Part shown: positions 1-6,652 of the stretch, piece by piece | Layout: each line of letters opens with the position of its first letter | Numbering within the stretch: position 1 is the first letter of the stretch | Assembly (NCBI GenBank): GCA_034429275.1 | Contig: DAOUFU010000329.1 | Location: 1 to 9,067 of the forward strand | Source: DAOUFU01 sp034429275 | GTDB lineage: Bacteria > Chloroflexota > Anaerolineae > Aggregatilineales > Aggregatilineaceae | Length of the DNA: 9,067 nt | Direction: 5' to 3' | Program-made: the position numbers and the translations under genes | Notes under the pieces: generated by a model | What the model saw: only the letters and a program-made list of their open reading frames with translations | Database searches by the model: none | Told to the model about the DNA's origin: nothing

Positions 1-159
1 CTCACCCCCGACCTGCGCGCCTCTTGGGAGGCGCTTGGTCTGCCCCCTCTCCGAAAATTTTCGGAGAGGGGGCGAAGCGGCCCGGTTTTGGCCGCGCGGG
101 GGTGAGGCCAGCCCTTCGCCCTCTCATATCCGATCAATTTGTCAAAGTGCATCATCCCC
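1..159. mobile_element. MITE-like palindromic element, copy A (left end outside window)
   Basis: Non-coding palindromic element cut by the window start. Its core folds as a closing stem (1-9, CTCACCCCC, with 98-106, GGGGGTGAG) enclosing three arms. Arm 1 is 10-40 (GACC/GGTC plus GCGCCTC/GAGGCGC, loop TTGG). Arm 2 is 42-73, a perfect 16+16 palindrome with no spare loop bases. Arm 3 is 77-95 (GCGGCC/GGCCGC). One T separates arms 1 and 2, three bases separate arms 2 and 3, and GC precedes the closing stem, exactly as in the two other copies. The right flank (110-159) is only weakly similar to the other copies but keeps TTGTCAA and ends in CCCC, 13 nt short of the dinG stop codon. The right boundary is therefore approximate, and no target duplication can be checked. 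Confidence 0.7.
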
Positions 160-172
160 AGCCGCCCAGGCA

Positions 173-2977
173 CTATCCCCGCGCCAGCCAATCCGTCGCC
201 GCGCCCGGCAGGTCCGCCAATGGACCCCGCCGCACCGTGCAGCCCGGCAGGCTATCCAGGAATACCTGCCCATACCGCTTGGTGATCACCCGGTTATCGA
301 ACAGCGCCACTACGCCCCGGTCCGTCGTCGTGCGGATCAGCCGCCCAAACCCCTGGCGGAAGCGCAGCACCGCGTCCGGCACCGAATACTGCATGAAGCT
401 GTTCTCATACTGCTCCGCCCGCGCCGCGAAGACCGGCTCGGTAGGCACCGCGAACGGCAGCCGCACGATCACCACCACCACCAGGTCATCGCCGGGGATG
501 TCCACCCCTTCCCAAAACGAGCGCGTCCCCAGCAGCACCGCCCGCTCGGTGGAGCGGAACCCTTCCAGCAGCGCCTGGCGACTGGTCCCGTCGCTCTGGT
601 CAAACACGTCGATCTTTCCCAGCGCCAGCCTCGGCGCGATGGCCTGCGCCGTCTGCCGAAGCTGGGTGTAGCTGGTGAACAGCCCCAGCAGCCGCCCCTG
701 AGTCGCCGCCGCCAGTTCGATCAGCCCCCGCTCGACCGCCCGCTGGAAGTCGTCGCGCTGGTTCGGCTCCGGCATATCGGTCGGGATGTAGATCAGCGTG
801 CTGTTCTCATAATCGAACGGCGAGCCAACCACCGCCTCGCGCACATCAAAGGTATGCAGCCGCTCGCGCATATAGTCGAATGTGCCGCCCGTGCGCAGCG
901 TTGCGCTGGTCAGAATGACCGATTCCTTGGCCTGCCACAGGTGCTGTTCCAGCAGCGGCCCCACGTTCAGCGGCGCGGCGTGCACCGCGATCCGCGTGCC
1001 GTCCTGCTCCACCTGCGCCCAGTAGATCATGTTATCCTGCGGCGAGACGGAGAACGCCCCCAGTTGCGAGTGCACCTCTTCCAGGTACCGCGCCGCCGCG
1101 ACCACGCTGCTCAGCAGGTCGTCATAGTTCTGCACGTCGAACTCGCTCAGCCCGTTCAGGCCGCGCGCCAACCGCCCCATCGCGTCGGCAATCGCCTGGG
1201 TGAACTGCCCCAGCACGTCCCACGCTTCCTCCACCTGCCCCCATGTCGAGCGTTCGCGCAACTGCTCGGTGATGCGCACCTGGTTCACAAAATCGCCGGA
1301 TTTCAGCGCGCCCGTGCTGTCGATGAAGCGCATCAGCGTATTGAAGTACCGCTCCACGTGCAGCCCCATCGCCCGCAGCGATTCCGCCACCGTCTCCACG
1401 TAGGCTTCGATCTGGTCGTAGAACTTGCGCGGCACGCTGCCCCGCGTCCCACGAATCACGTCGCCCAGCAGACCGCGCTGCCGGTCGCCCAGGTCATCCA
1501 GCCGCCGCTGCAAGGTGGACTGGTTGATCTGAAAGGACAGCCCGCGCGTGGTGGCATCCTCCAGGTGATGCGCCTCGTCCACCACCAGGTAACGATACTC
1601 CGGCAGCACCCGGTTGCCGATCTGCACATCGGAGAGCAGCAGCGCATGGTTGACCACCAGGATATGCGCCGCCTCTGCCCTGCGCCGCGCCTTATAAAAT
1701 GGACAGGTGCCGTGCATCTGGTCGCCGCAGCGTTCCAGCGTGCATCCCTCATCCTCGGCGCTCAGCCGCGCCCAGGTGACGTTTTCCTCCACCCCGCGCA
1801 GCGAAATCTCGCCCTTGTCCCCACTTTGCGATTCCAGCAGCCACACCAGGATTTTCGCCAGCACGCGCAGTTCGGCCACCGAGGTCGGCTTGCGGCGGCG
1901 CAGAGTCATCAACCGGCGTGGGCACAGGTAATTGCTGCGCCCCTTGACGACCGCTGCCTCGAAGGGCACGCCCAGAGCCTCGCGCAGAATCGGCAGGTCT
2001 TTGTCGATGAGCTGGTCCTGCAGGTTGATGGTCGCCGTGCTGATGACCACGCGCTCGTTGTTGGTGGTCGCCCACGAGATCGCCGGGATCAGGTACGCCA
2101 GGCTTTTGCCGACGCCGGTCGGCGCTTCGATCATCAGGTGCTCGCCCTGGTTGAAGGCGTCCGCGACCTTGCGCAGCATCTCGACCTGTTGGGGCCGGTG
2201 CGCATAGCCGGGGATGATCTGTGCCAGCCGCCCGCCTTCCTCAATAGTCGCCGCCAGCCGGTCCACGTCGAGGTCTTGCCGCGAATTATTCGGGCGCAGC
2301 GCGCGCCAGGGCTGGTCGTCCGGCGGGAACAAGTCGGCGGCGCTGCGTCCCGCCGGACGCCCTCGCCCCTCGACCAATGCCGTCCGGCTGCGCTCGGCCA
2401 GCGCCGCCGCGAAGAAGGGCGCGGCGTTCCAGTCCAGGTCGCTCGCCGCCTCGACGATCTCTTGCAGCGTGTCCAGCGGCAGATTCAGCGCGCGCTGCCA
2501 CAGCTCCCAATACAGCTTGCCCGAAGCTACCGCGTCATCATAGGCGCGGTGCGCGTGCGCCAGTTCGACCCCCATCGCGTCCGTCAGGCTGTTCAGGTTG
2601 TAGCGGGGCGTCGTTGGCATCAGCACCGAAGCCAGGTCGTAGGTGTCGATCGACTCGTTGCTCACCGCCACGCCGTGCACCCGCAAGAAGCTCAGGTCAA
2701 AGTCGATCCGGTGCCCCACCACCGTCAGGCCGCCGATGAACCGCCGCAGGTCGCCCAACACCTCCCGCAGCGAAGGCTGCCCTTCCAGGTCGATGGTGCG
2801 AATGCCCGTGATCGCCGTCACGCGGTCCGGAACGGCTCGCCCAGGGTTGACCAGCGTCTTGAAGCTGTCGAGAACCTCGCCGCCCTGCATCCGGGCCGCG
2901 CCGATCTCAATAATTTCGTCTTCCTCCGGGTTCAACCCGGTGGTTTCCAGGTCCAGGGCGATGTACTCATCGCGCAT
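173..2977 (-). CDS. dinG: DinG-type ATP-dependent DNA helicase with N-terminal DnaQ-like 3'-5' exonuclease domain
   Basis: A 934-residue protein joining an exonuclease to an XPD/DinG-type superfamily 2 helicase, expected to act on DNA replication or repair intermediates in the cytoplasm. Exonuclease domain (about 1-165): Exo I LDLET with D9 and E11, Exo II GHRIDFD with D94, Exo III H143 and D148. Helicase: Walker A EAPTGVGKS (K291), motif Ia around 312-322, four cysteines C352, C412, C417 and C425 placed like the Fe-S ligands of E. coli DinG, DEAH 467-470, SAT 691-693, motif V GTRSFWEGVDIPG 817-829, motif VI QGFGRLIR 875-882. All key residues are present, so it should be active. I chose the ATG at 2977 because GGAG lies 6 nt upstream and DEYIALDLETTG follows at once. 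In-frame ATGs at 2989 and 3028, and the open frame to 3109, would add 4 to 44 residues without a good ribosome site. It ends in TAG. Confidence 0.95.
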   Translation of the reverse strand: MRDEYIALDLETTGLNPEEDEIIEIGAARMQGGEVLDSFKTLVNPGRAVPDRVTAITGIRTIDLEGQPSLREVLGDLRRFIGGLTVVGHRIDFDLSFLRVHGVAVSNESIDTYDLASVLMPTTPRYNLNSLTDAMGVELAHAHRAYDDAVASGKLYWELWQRALNLPLDTLQEIVEAASDLDWNAAPFFAAALAERSRTALVEGRGRPAGRSAADLFPPDDQPWRALRPNNSRQDLDVDRLAATIEEGGRLAQIIPGYAHRPQQVEMLRKVADAFNQGEHLMIEAPTGVGKSLAYLIPAISWATTNNERVVISTATINLQDQLIDKDLPILREALGVPFEAAVVKGRSNYLCPRRLMTLRRRKPTSVAELRVLAKILVWLLESQSGDKGEISLRGVEENVTWARLSAEDEGCTLERCGDQMHGTCPFYKARRRAEAAHILVVNHALLLSDVQIGNRVLPEYRYLVVDEAHHLEDATTRGLSFQINQSTLQRRLDDLGDRQRGLLGDVIRGTRGSVPRKFYDQIEAYVETVAESLRAMGLHVERYFNTLMRFIDSTGALKSGDFVNQVRITEQLRERSTWGQVEEAWDVLGQFTQAIADAMGRLARGLNGLSEFDVQNYDDLLSSVVAAARYLEEVHSQLGAFSVSPQDNMIYWAQVEQDGTRIAVHAAPLNVGPLLEQHLWQAKESVILTSATLRTGGTFDYMRERLHTFDVREAVVGSPFDYENSTLIYIPTDMPEPNQRDDFQRAVERGLIELAAATQGRLLGLFTSYTQLRQTAQAIAPRLALGKIDVFDQSDGTSRQALLEGFRSTERAVLLGTRSFWEGVDIPGDDLVVVVIVRLPFAVPTEPVFAARAEQYENSFMQYSVPDAVLRFRQGFGRLIRTTTDRGVVALFDNRVITKRYGQVFLDSLPGCTVRRGPLADLPGAATDWLARG

Positions 2978-3026
2978 GGCGATCTCCATTCCGTCATCAG
3001 GCGTCTGCCAGCGTTGCAGATCGCCC

Positions 3027-3055
3027 ATTTTAGCACATGTGTTGCATTTTTCACC
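3027..3055 (-). promoter_or_regulatory. Candidate extended -10 promoter for dinG
   Basis: On the minus strand an extended -10 element, TGC followed by TAAAAT (3027-3032, TGC at 3033-3035), lies about 50 nt before the dinG ATG. A 16-17 bp spacer leads to a poor -35 (GTGAAA or GGTGAA at 3049-3055), which is tolerable with an extended -10. Transcription would start near 3020, giving a leader of about 43 nt. The MITE at 3071 begins only about 16 bp upstream of the -35, so the insertion may have removed or added upstream control. Only pattern matching supports this. Confidence 0.4.
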
Positions 3056-3062
3056 GGTTTTC

Positions 3063-3307
3063 TCACCGGCGGGGTGCGTGCAAAACCTGACAGCGAGTTG
3101 TCTGGGCAAACACCGGCCTCACCCCAAACCTCGCCGCTCCCTGCGGGTTCGGCTCGGTTTTGCCCCTCTCCAAAAGTTTTGGAACTTTTGGAAAGGGGCG
3201 GCGCGGCCCGTTCTTGGCCGTGCGGGGTGAGGCCAGATCGTCAGCAATTCGTGTTTTTCGCTCTGTCAAGCGCCTGTCTGTCGATCGTTGCTCGCACCCT
3301 CACCGGT
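3063..3307. repeat. 8-bp target-site duplication flanking MITE copy B
   Basis: TCACCGGC at 3063-3070 and TCACCGGT at 3300-3307 directly abut the two ends of the element at 3071-3299 (7 of 8 identical). The right copy contains the stop codon (TGA, minus strand 3302-3300) of the membrane-protein gene. A third TCACCGGT at 3051-3058 lies just outside the left copy, so part of this similarity could predate the insertion. Confidence 0.65.
3071..3299. mobile_element. MITE-like palindromic element, copy B (229 bp, complete)
   Basis: Non-autonomous element with imperfect terminal inverted repeats. The left end reads GGGTGCGTGCAAAAC from 3072 and the right end on the minus strand reads GGGTGCGAGCAA from 3299; about 16 of the first 22 bases match. 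Its core has a closing stem GGCCTCACCCC/GGGGTGAGGCC (3115-3125/3224-3234) and three arms. Arm 1 is 3126-3160 (AAACC, GCCG and CCC pairing with GGG, CGGC and GGTTT). Arm 2 is 3162-3199 (15 pairs, one mismatch, 8-nt loop). Arm 3 is 3203-3221. It matches copy C across its whole length. The left part (43 bases before the core) differs at only about four positions, while the right 59 bases are more diverged. There is no coding capacity of its own, so movement would need a transposase in trans. Confidence 0.8.
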
Positions 3308-3836
3308 CATCCACCACGCCCACCGCCTCGCGCAGCACGCGCAGCATCTCGCGCAGGTGCCTTCGGCCCCACCACCAGGTGAACCATCCGCCCGCCAGCA
3401 GGCCGATCGTCCCCGTCAGCGCCGCACGAAGCGCCGCCTGCCCATCGAGCGGCTGCGGCCCGGTCAACCCATTCAGCATAAACGACACCGCCACGCCGAA
3501 CCAGGTGAACAGCAGCAGGTGAATGGCGATCCACAGCGGCGACCATGAGGTTTCGGCGCGAACCATCGTCTGTGAATCGCCCACTGCGCGCAGAACCCCC
3601 CGCACTTCGACCAGGCTGCCCACTGCCAGCAGCGAGTTCCGGTCCACCCGCCGCAGTCGGAAGCGCACCGTCCCCTCGCCCGACTCCTCCACATCGACGG
3701 CCAGCCGGGTCTGCCAATCCCACGCCCAAAACTTGCGCTTCTGGTGACGGTTCAGCAGCCGCTCCACACACCTCGCTACACCGAACGGCGCGGTCAGCTC
3801 GATCCGTTCACCATCCATCCCTTGATCATTCGCCAT
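3300..3836 (-). CDS. Hypothetical membrane protein, two predicted transmembrane helices
   Basis: A 178-residue protein I do not recognise. Residues 1-97 form a soluble N-terminal part with a basic patch (RHQKRKFWAWDW, about 30-41) and alternating charged and hydrophobic residues that could be a small beta domain. Two hydrophobic segments follow, about 100-123 and 136-156, joined by a short loop, and then a basic tail (GRRHLREMLRVLRE) that should face the cytoplasm, which places the N-terminal part in the cytoplasm too. The start at 3836 (MANDQGMDGER) follows a G-rich Shine-Dalgarno sequence (GAGGGGGA, about 4-11 nt upstream). The frame stays open 19 codons further without a better start. The gene lies 59 bp past the terminator of the binding-protein gene, so it probably has its own promoter. 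Its stop codon TGA directly abuts MITE copy B. No function is proposed. Confidence 0.7.
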   Translation of the reverse strand: MANDQGMDGERIELTAPFGVARCVERLLNRHQKRKFWAWDWQTRLAVDVEESGEGTVRFRLRRVDRNSLLAVGSLVEVRGVLRAVGDSQTMVRAETSWSPLWIAIHLLLFTWFGVAVSFMLNGLTGPQPLDGQAALRAALTGTIGLLAGGWFTWWWGRRHLREMLRVLREAVGVVDDR

Positions 3837-3895
3837 GATGTCCCCCTCTTTCACACGCGCTGATGAAATGCTGACGGCGCGCCCCCTGCACAATC

Positions 3896-3930
3896 AAAAA
3901 ACGTCCCCGGCAGGCTGATTGCCGGGGACG
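3896..3930 (-). terminator. Rho-independent terminator of the binding-protein gene
   Basis: Reading on the minus strand, CGTCCCCGGCA pairs perfectly over 11 bp with TGCCGGGGACG (3920-3930 with 3902-3912), with a 7-nt loop, followed directly by six T (3901-3896). It starts 28 nt after the stop codon at 3959-3961. This is the only canonical intrinsic terminator seen in the window. Confidence 0.93.
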
Positions 3931-3958
3931 CAGTGCTCCAGAGAGTGTCGCGCCGGAC

Positions 3959-5950
3959 TTAGCCGCCGCTGGTTGCGGTCGGTTCGGCGGTAGGTTCAGT
4001 TTCTGGTGTCGCCTCCGGAGCCGGTTCTTCCGTCACCGGGGCGACCCACGAGTCCAGCAGCGTGTAGACCGCATCCTTCTGCGCGCCGCCCAGCGAGTCC
4101 ACATCCAGCCCGGCGTAGCCCTGGCGCGCATACTGCGCCAGCGAGTCGTCGCTGAACAGGTTCCACAGGAAGGCCTGCACCAGCAGGTTATCGAACGAAG
4201 CCTGGCTCACCAGGATGTGCACCGGGTTGCTCAGCGCATACGTCCCGTCGGCGAATGTTTCCAGCGATGGGGCCACGCAGCCCGCGCCCGCGTCGATGCT
4301 CAGCACCTTGAGCTGATCCTTCGCCGCGCTCTTTTCCAGGTCCGACCACCACAAATAGGTCAGGCCGTTGGCGGGGTTGGCCTCGTCATTGGCCGTATTC
4401 GCCACGCCCTGCGCGCGATACAGCGCGTCGGTCCGTTCGACCATATCCAGCCGTACCGCGAAGCCCAGCGTCTCGCCCTGGCTGGGCGCGATCAACCGCT
4501 GCACGATGTAATCGGCCTCGCCGTGGCTCACCGGCGGCGCAACCAGCAGCAGCGTCCGCTCCGGCCACGAAGCATCCACATCGCTCCACAGCGCCGCCGC
4601 CGGAGTCTCGTCGGTCTTGGCGCGCAGCAGACCGGCCACCTGCTCAGCGTTCAGGCAGTCCACCCAGTCGTTGGCCGCCGGGACCACGAACACCAGCGCC
4701 TGGTAGCCCAGGTCGAGCGTCTGCGGTTCGATGCCCGCCGCCTGGCACTGAGCAAGTTCCTCATCCGTCGCCGCGCGAGTCGCCAGCAGCACATCCGCCT
4801 CGCCGCTGCAGAAGCTGGCCCACCCGGCGCTGTTGCCGAGCAGGTCGCTCTCGACCACCGCGTTAGCATACTGCTTCTCGAAGGCATCGATCACCGGGGT
4901 GATCATGTCGTCCAGCAGCGCCGACCCGGCCACCTGCACTGTGCCTTCCTGGGTCGCCGCCACATCCACCGGCGAGAACGCCCGGCTGAAGGTGCGCCCG
5001 GTGCGCCCATTGAGCACATTATCGACGCCTTCGGCCAGCACATCCGCGCCCGGCACGGTCACGCCCTGCGCCGCACCCACCGCCTGGACTCCTGCCGGGT
5101 CGTTCAGCGCGAACTCAATAAACGCGCGCACCTCGTCACGGGCGGCGCTTTCCGCGTTCACATAAAGATAGCTCGTCCGCGTGAAGGGGTACCGCCCATC
5201 CGCCAGCGTCTCCAACGACGGAGCCACGCAGCCCGCCGCTTCCGTCTCGATCTGCAGCGGGGTACGGGTTCCCTCGGTGTTCAGCGCGTTGAACTGCGCC
5301 AGCGTCATGAAGCCCAGCGCGCTCGAATTCTCCGCATCCAGTGCCGCCAGGATGCCCGCCAGGTCCTCGCTGGCCGTGATACCCTCGCGCAGTGCCCCGG
5401 CAGGGACCAGCCCTGCAAACAGGGCCGTCGCCGCATCGCTCGCCGCCGGACCGTAGAACTCCACCGGCGTATCGACCGCTGCCGATCCCAGCGCGCTCCA
5501 GGTCACCACATCCTGCGCGCCCAGTTGCCACGCATCCACAACCGCCGACTGGTTGACACACGTCAGCGCCGGGGCCGCCGGAGCCAGCATCACTACCGCG
5601 TCATAGGCCAGCACCGCCTCGACAAAGCTCTGCCCGGCCTTCTCGCACGCCGCGATCTGCTCGTCCGAAATCGGCTCGGTGGACATCACAATATCGGTCT
5701 CGCCCTTGCACAGCGCCTCAAACGCGCCCCGCTGACCCACCGAAGGATCGAGCGTCACCTCGGCGCTCGCCGCAGCGCCCGCCACGTATGCATCACGAAT
5801 GGCCCCGACCAGCGCTTCCAGTTCCGGCGTCCCCTGGATGACCACTGCGCCGGAATCGTCCTGCGCGGTAATCAGGGTGGCCGGCATTGCCAGCGCCACT
5901 ACCAGCAGGATCAACACGGCTGGTCGAACAAATCGCCAACTGTACGGCAT
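3959..5950 (-). CDS. Secreted tandem PstS-like substrate-binding protein (two fused binding domains)
   Basis: A 663-residue exported protein. Residues 1-29 look like a signal peptide: positive start MPYSWRFVRP, a hydrophobic run, then a likely cut near ITAQ-DD. Two periplasmic-binding-protein (PstS-like, PBP class 2) repeats follow, about 32-310 and 333-625. Matching landmarks are CKGETDIVMSTEPISDEQ (81-98) and CSGEADVLLATRAATDEE (381-398); CVAPSLETLADG (241-252) and CVAPSLETFADG (558-569). Each half has four cysteines in the same order (C81, C102, C131, C241; C381, C402, C432, C558), suggesting conserved disulfides. The tail from about 637 is Pro/Thr/Glu-rich, like a wall or surface linker. 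There is no lipobox. ATG at 5950 has GGAGGAG 6 nt upstream; the frame opens to 6037 but lacks a ribosome site there. No permease or ATPase gene is adjacent, so the ligand is unknown; phosphate is only a family-based guess. Confidence 0.88.
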   Translation of the reverse strand: MPYSWRFVRPAVLILLVVALAMPATLITAQDDSGAVVIQGTPELEALVGAIRDAYVAGAAASAEVTLDPSVGQRGAFEALCKGETDIVMSTEPISDEQIAACEKAGQSFVEAVLAYDAVVMLAPAAPALTCVNQSAVVDAWQLGAQDVVTWSALGSAAVDTPVEFYGPAASDAATALFAGLVPAGALREGITASEDLAGILAALDAENSSALGFMTLAQFNALNTEGTRTPLQIETEAAGCVAPSLETLADGRYPFTRTSYLYVNAESAARDEVRAFIEFALNDPAGVQAVGAAQGVTVPGADVLAEGVDNVLNGRTGRTFSRAFSPVDVAATQEGTVQVAGSALLDDMITPVIDAFEKQYANAVVESDLLGNSAGWASFCSGEADVLLATRAATDEELAQCQAAGIEPQTLDLGYQALVFVVPAANDWVDCLNAEQVAGLLRAKTDETPAAALWSDVDASWPERTLLLVAPPVSHGEADYIVQRLIAPSQGETLGFAVRLDMVERTDALYRAQGVANTANDEANPANGLTYLWWSDLEKSAAKDQLKVLSIDAGAGCVAPSLETFADGTYALSNPVHILVSQASFDNLLVQAFLWNLFSDDSLAQYARQGYAGLDVDSLGGAQKDAVYTLLDSWVAPVTEEPAPEATPETEPTAEPTATSGG

Positions 5951-6022
5951 GGGTATCTCCTCCAAATGGCACCTGATGAGTAAATCCGCGCGCTGTGTGC
6001 CCGCCCAGGGGCGCGCGCGGGC

Positions 6023-6047
6023 AATTGAGCACATCACAAAATTGAGC
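6023..6047. repeat. Direct repeat AATTGAGC in the binding-protein leader
   Basis: AATTGAGC occurs at 6023-6030 and again at 6040-6047, 17 bp apart, between the proposed promoter and the start codon at 5950. It could be a pair of regulator sites or chance. Nothing else supports a role. Confidence 0.3.
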
Positions 6048-6076
6048 GATCAGCCGCAGCAGACCGCCCGCAGAAA

Positions 6077-6104
6077 ATTGTACACACTCGCGCCGATATG
6101 TCCA
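6077..6104 (-). promoter_or_regulatory. Candidate sigma-70-type promoter for the binding-protein gene
   Basis: On the minus strand TGGACA (6099-6104) is followed after 16 bp by TACAAT (6077-6082), each one or two bases from the consensus hexamers. Transcription would start near 6070 and leave a leader of about 120 nt before the ATG at 5950. The next gene upstream is separated by MITE copy C, which ends 16 bp before the -35, so a local promoter is needed. Confidence 0.45.
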
Positions 6105-6111
6105 GCGCCAA

Positions 6112-6348
6112 GTAGGTTCGGGTGCGTGCAAAACGTGACAGCGAGTATTCCGGGCAAACACCGGCCTCACCCCAAACCTCGCCGCTCCCTGCGGGTTCGG
6201 CTCGGTTTTGCCCCTCTCCAAAAAAAGTTTTGGAGAGGGGCGGAGCGGCCCGTTCTTGGCCGCGCGGGGTGAGGCCAGATCGCCTGTCCAGCGAGTGCTC
6301 GGTTTGTCAATTGGTTGCCTGTCAACTTTTGCTCACACCCGTAGGCTC
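6112..6348. repeat. 8-bp target-site duplication flanking MITE copy C
   Basis: GTAGGTTC (6112-6119) and GTAGGCTC (6341-6348) directly abut the left and right ends of the element at 6120-6340, 7 of 8 bases identical. Both boundaries agree with the ends set independently by the terminal inverted repeats. Confidence 0.75.
6120..6340. mobile_element. MITE-like palindromic element, copy C (221 bp, complete)
   Basis: The best preserved copy. Terminal inverted repeats match at 18 of 22 positions: the left end starts GGGTGCGTGCAAAACG and the right end, on the minus strand, starts GGGTGTGAGCAAAAGT; both continue into TGACAG. The core has closing stem 6163-6173/6266-6276 and three arms. Arm 1 is 6174-6208. 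Arm 2 is 6210-6241, a perfect 14-bp stem with loop AAAG. Arm 3 is 6245-6263, GCGGCC/GGCCGC. The right end lies 18 nt from the stop codon of the DUF1385 gene. Short open frames cross it on both strands, but they recur only because the repeat recurs; it carries no gene of its own. Confidence 0.85.
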
Positions 6349-6358
6349 GCGCCCCGGC

Positions 6359-6652
6359 TCAGTCGCCCGCCGATGCCGCCGGAATCTCGCTGATGACCGT
6401 ATCCTTCACCGGCACACCCGCCCGCTCTGCCGCCAGCACTCGCTGCAAAGAAGCGATCCCGACTTCGAGCATGGTCTCATCCGGCGGATTAGTGGTCAGG
6501 TGCTGCAAGGCCAGGTTCGGCTTGATGATCTGCTTGATCAGCCAGTTATCCCCATGTTTGGCCGTGAAGCGGATCGTCTCGTAAGCCAGCCCGGCAATCG
6601 GCAGAATCAACCCCACGCGCGAGAGCAGCAGCGCCACCAGGCCATCGGGACG
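6359..6652 (-). pseudogene. C-terminal part of the DUF1385 protein, displaced by a frameshift
   Basis: This frame supplies the missing C-terminus of the neighbouring DUF1385 gene. Reading RPDGLVALLLSRVGLILPIAGLAYE and onward, it contains the last membrane helix and the family's closing segment (LQHLTTNPPDETMLEVGIASLQRVL). It overlaps the end of the upstream frame by 46 nt in the -1 register. A single G missing from the GGG run at 6655-6653 (minus strand) would explain the break, and restoring it gives one protein of about 415 residues. A GTG at 6637 could in theory start a 92-residue product, but no ribosome site precedes it. It ends in TGA, 18 nt before MITE copy C. Confidence 0.85.

Noticed and set aside
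42..73. 32-bp perfect palindrome considered as a bidirectional terminator
   Set aside because: It has A and T runs only inside the hairpin apex and no T-run after the stem on either strand, so it is not a canonical intrinsic terminator.
3063..3269. Small minus-strand frame sharing a peptide (ERGKTEPNPQGAARFGVRPVFA) with one at 5793-6221
   Set aside because: The shared peptide is only the translated MITE core; DNA similarity is just as high in non-coding parts, so it is not a conserved small protein.
35..3382. Very long plus-strand open frame (1115 codons) opposite dinG
   Set aside because: It is antisense to a gene with intact catalytic motifs. Its translation is rich in Arg, Gln, His and Pro with no domain, and it runs straight through MITE copy B; it results from high GC at codon positions.
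4217..5983. Plus-strand open frame of 588 codons opposite the binding-protein gene
   Set aside because: Same compositional shadow, with no ribosome site or recognisable motif, while the minus strand has a signal peptide, repeats and a terminator.
6301..6326. Two TTGACA boxes (minus strand) in the right end of MITE copy C as promoters
   Set aside because: No -10-like hexamer lies 16-18 bp downstream of either; they are part of the terminal inverted repeat.
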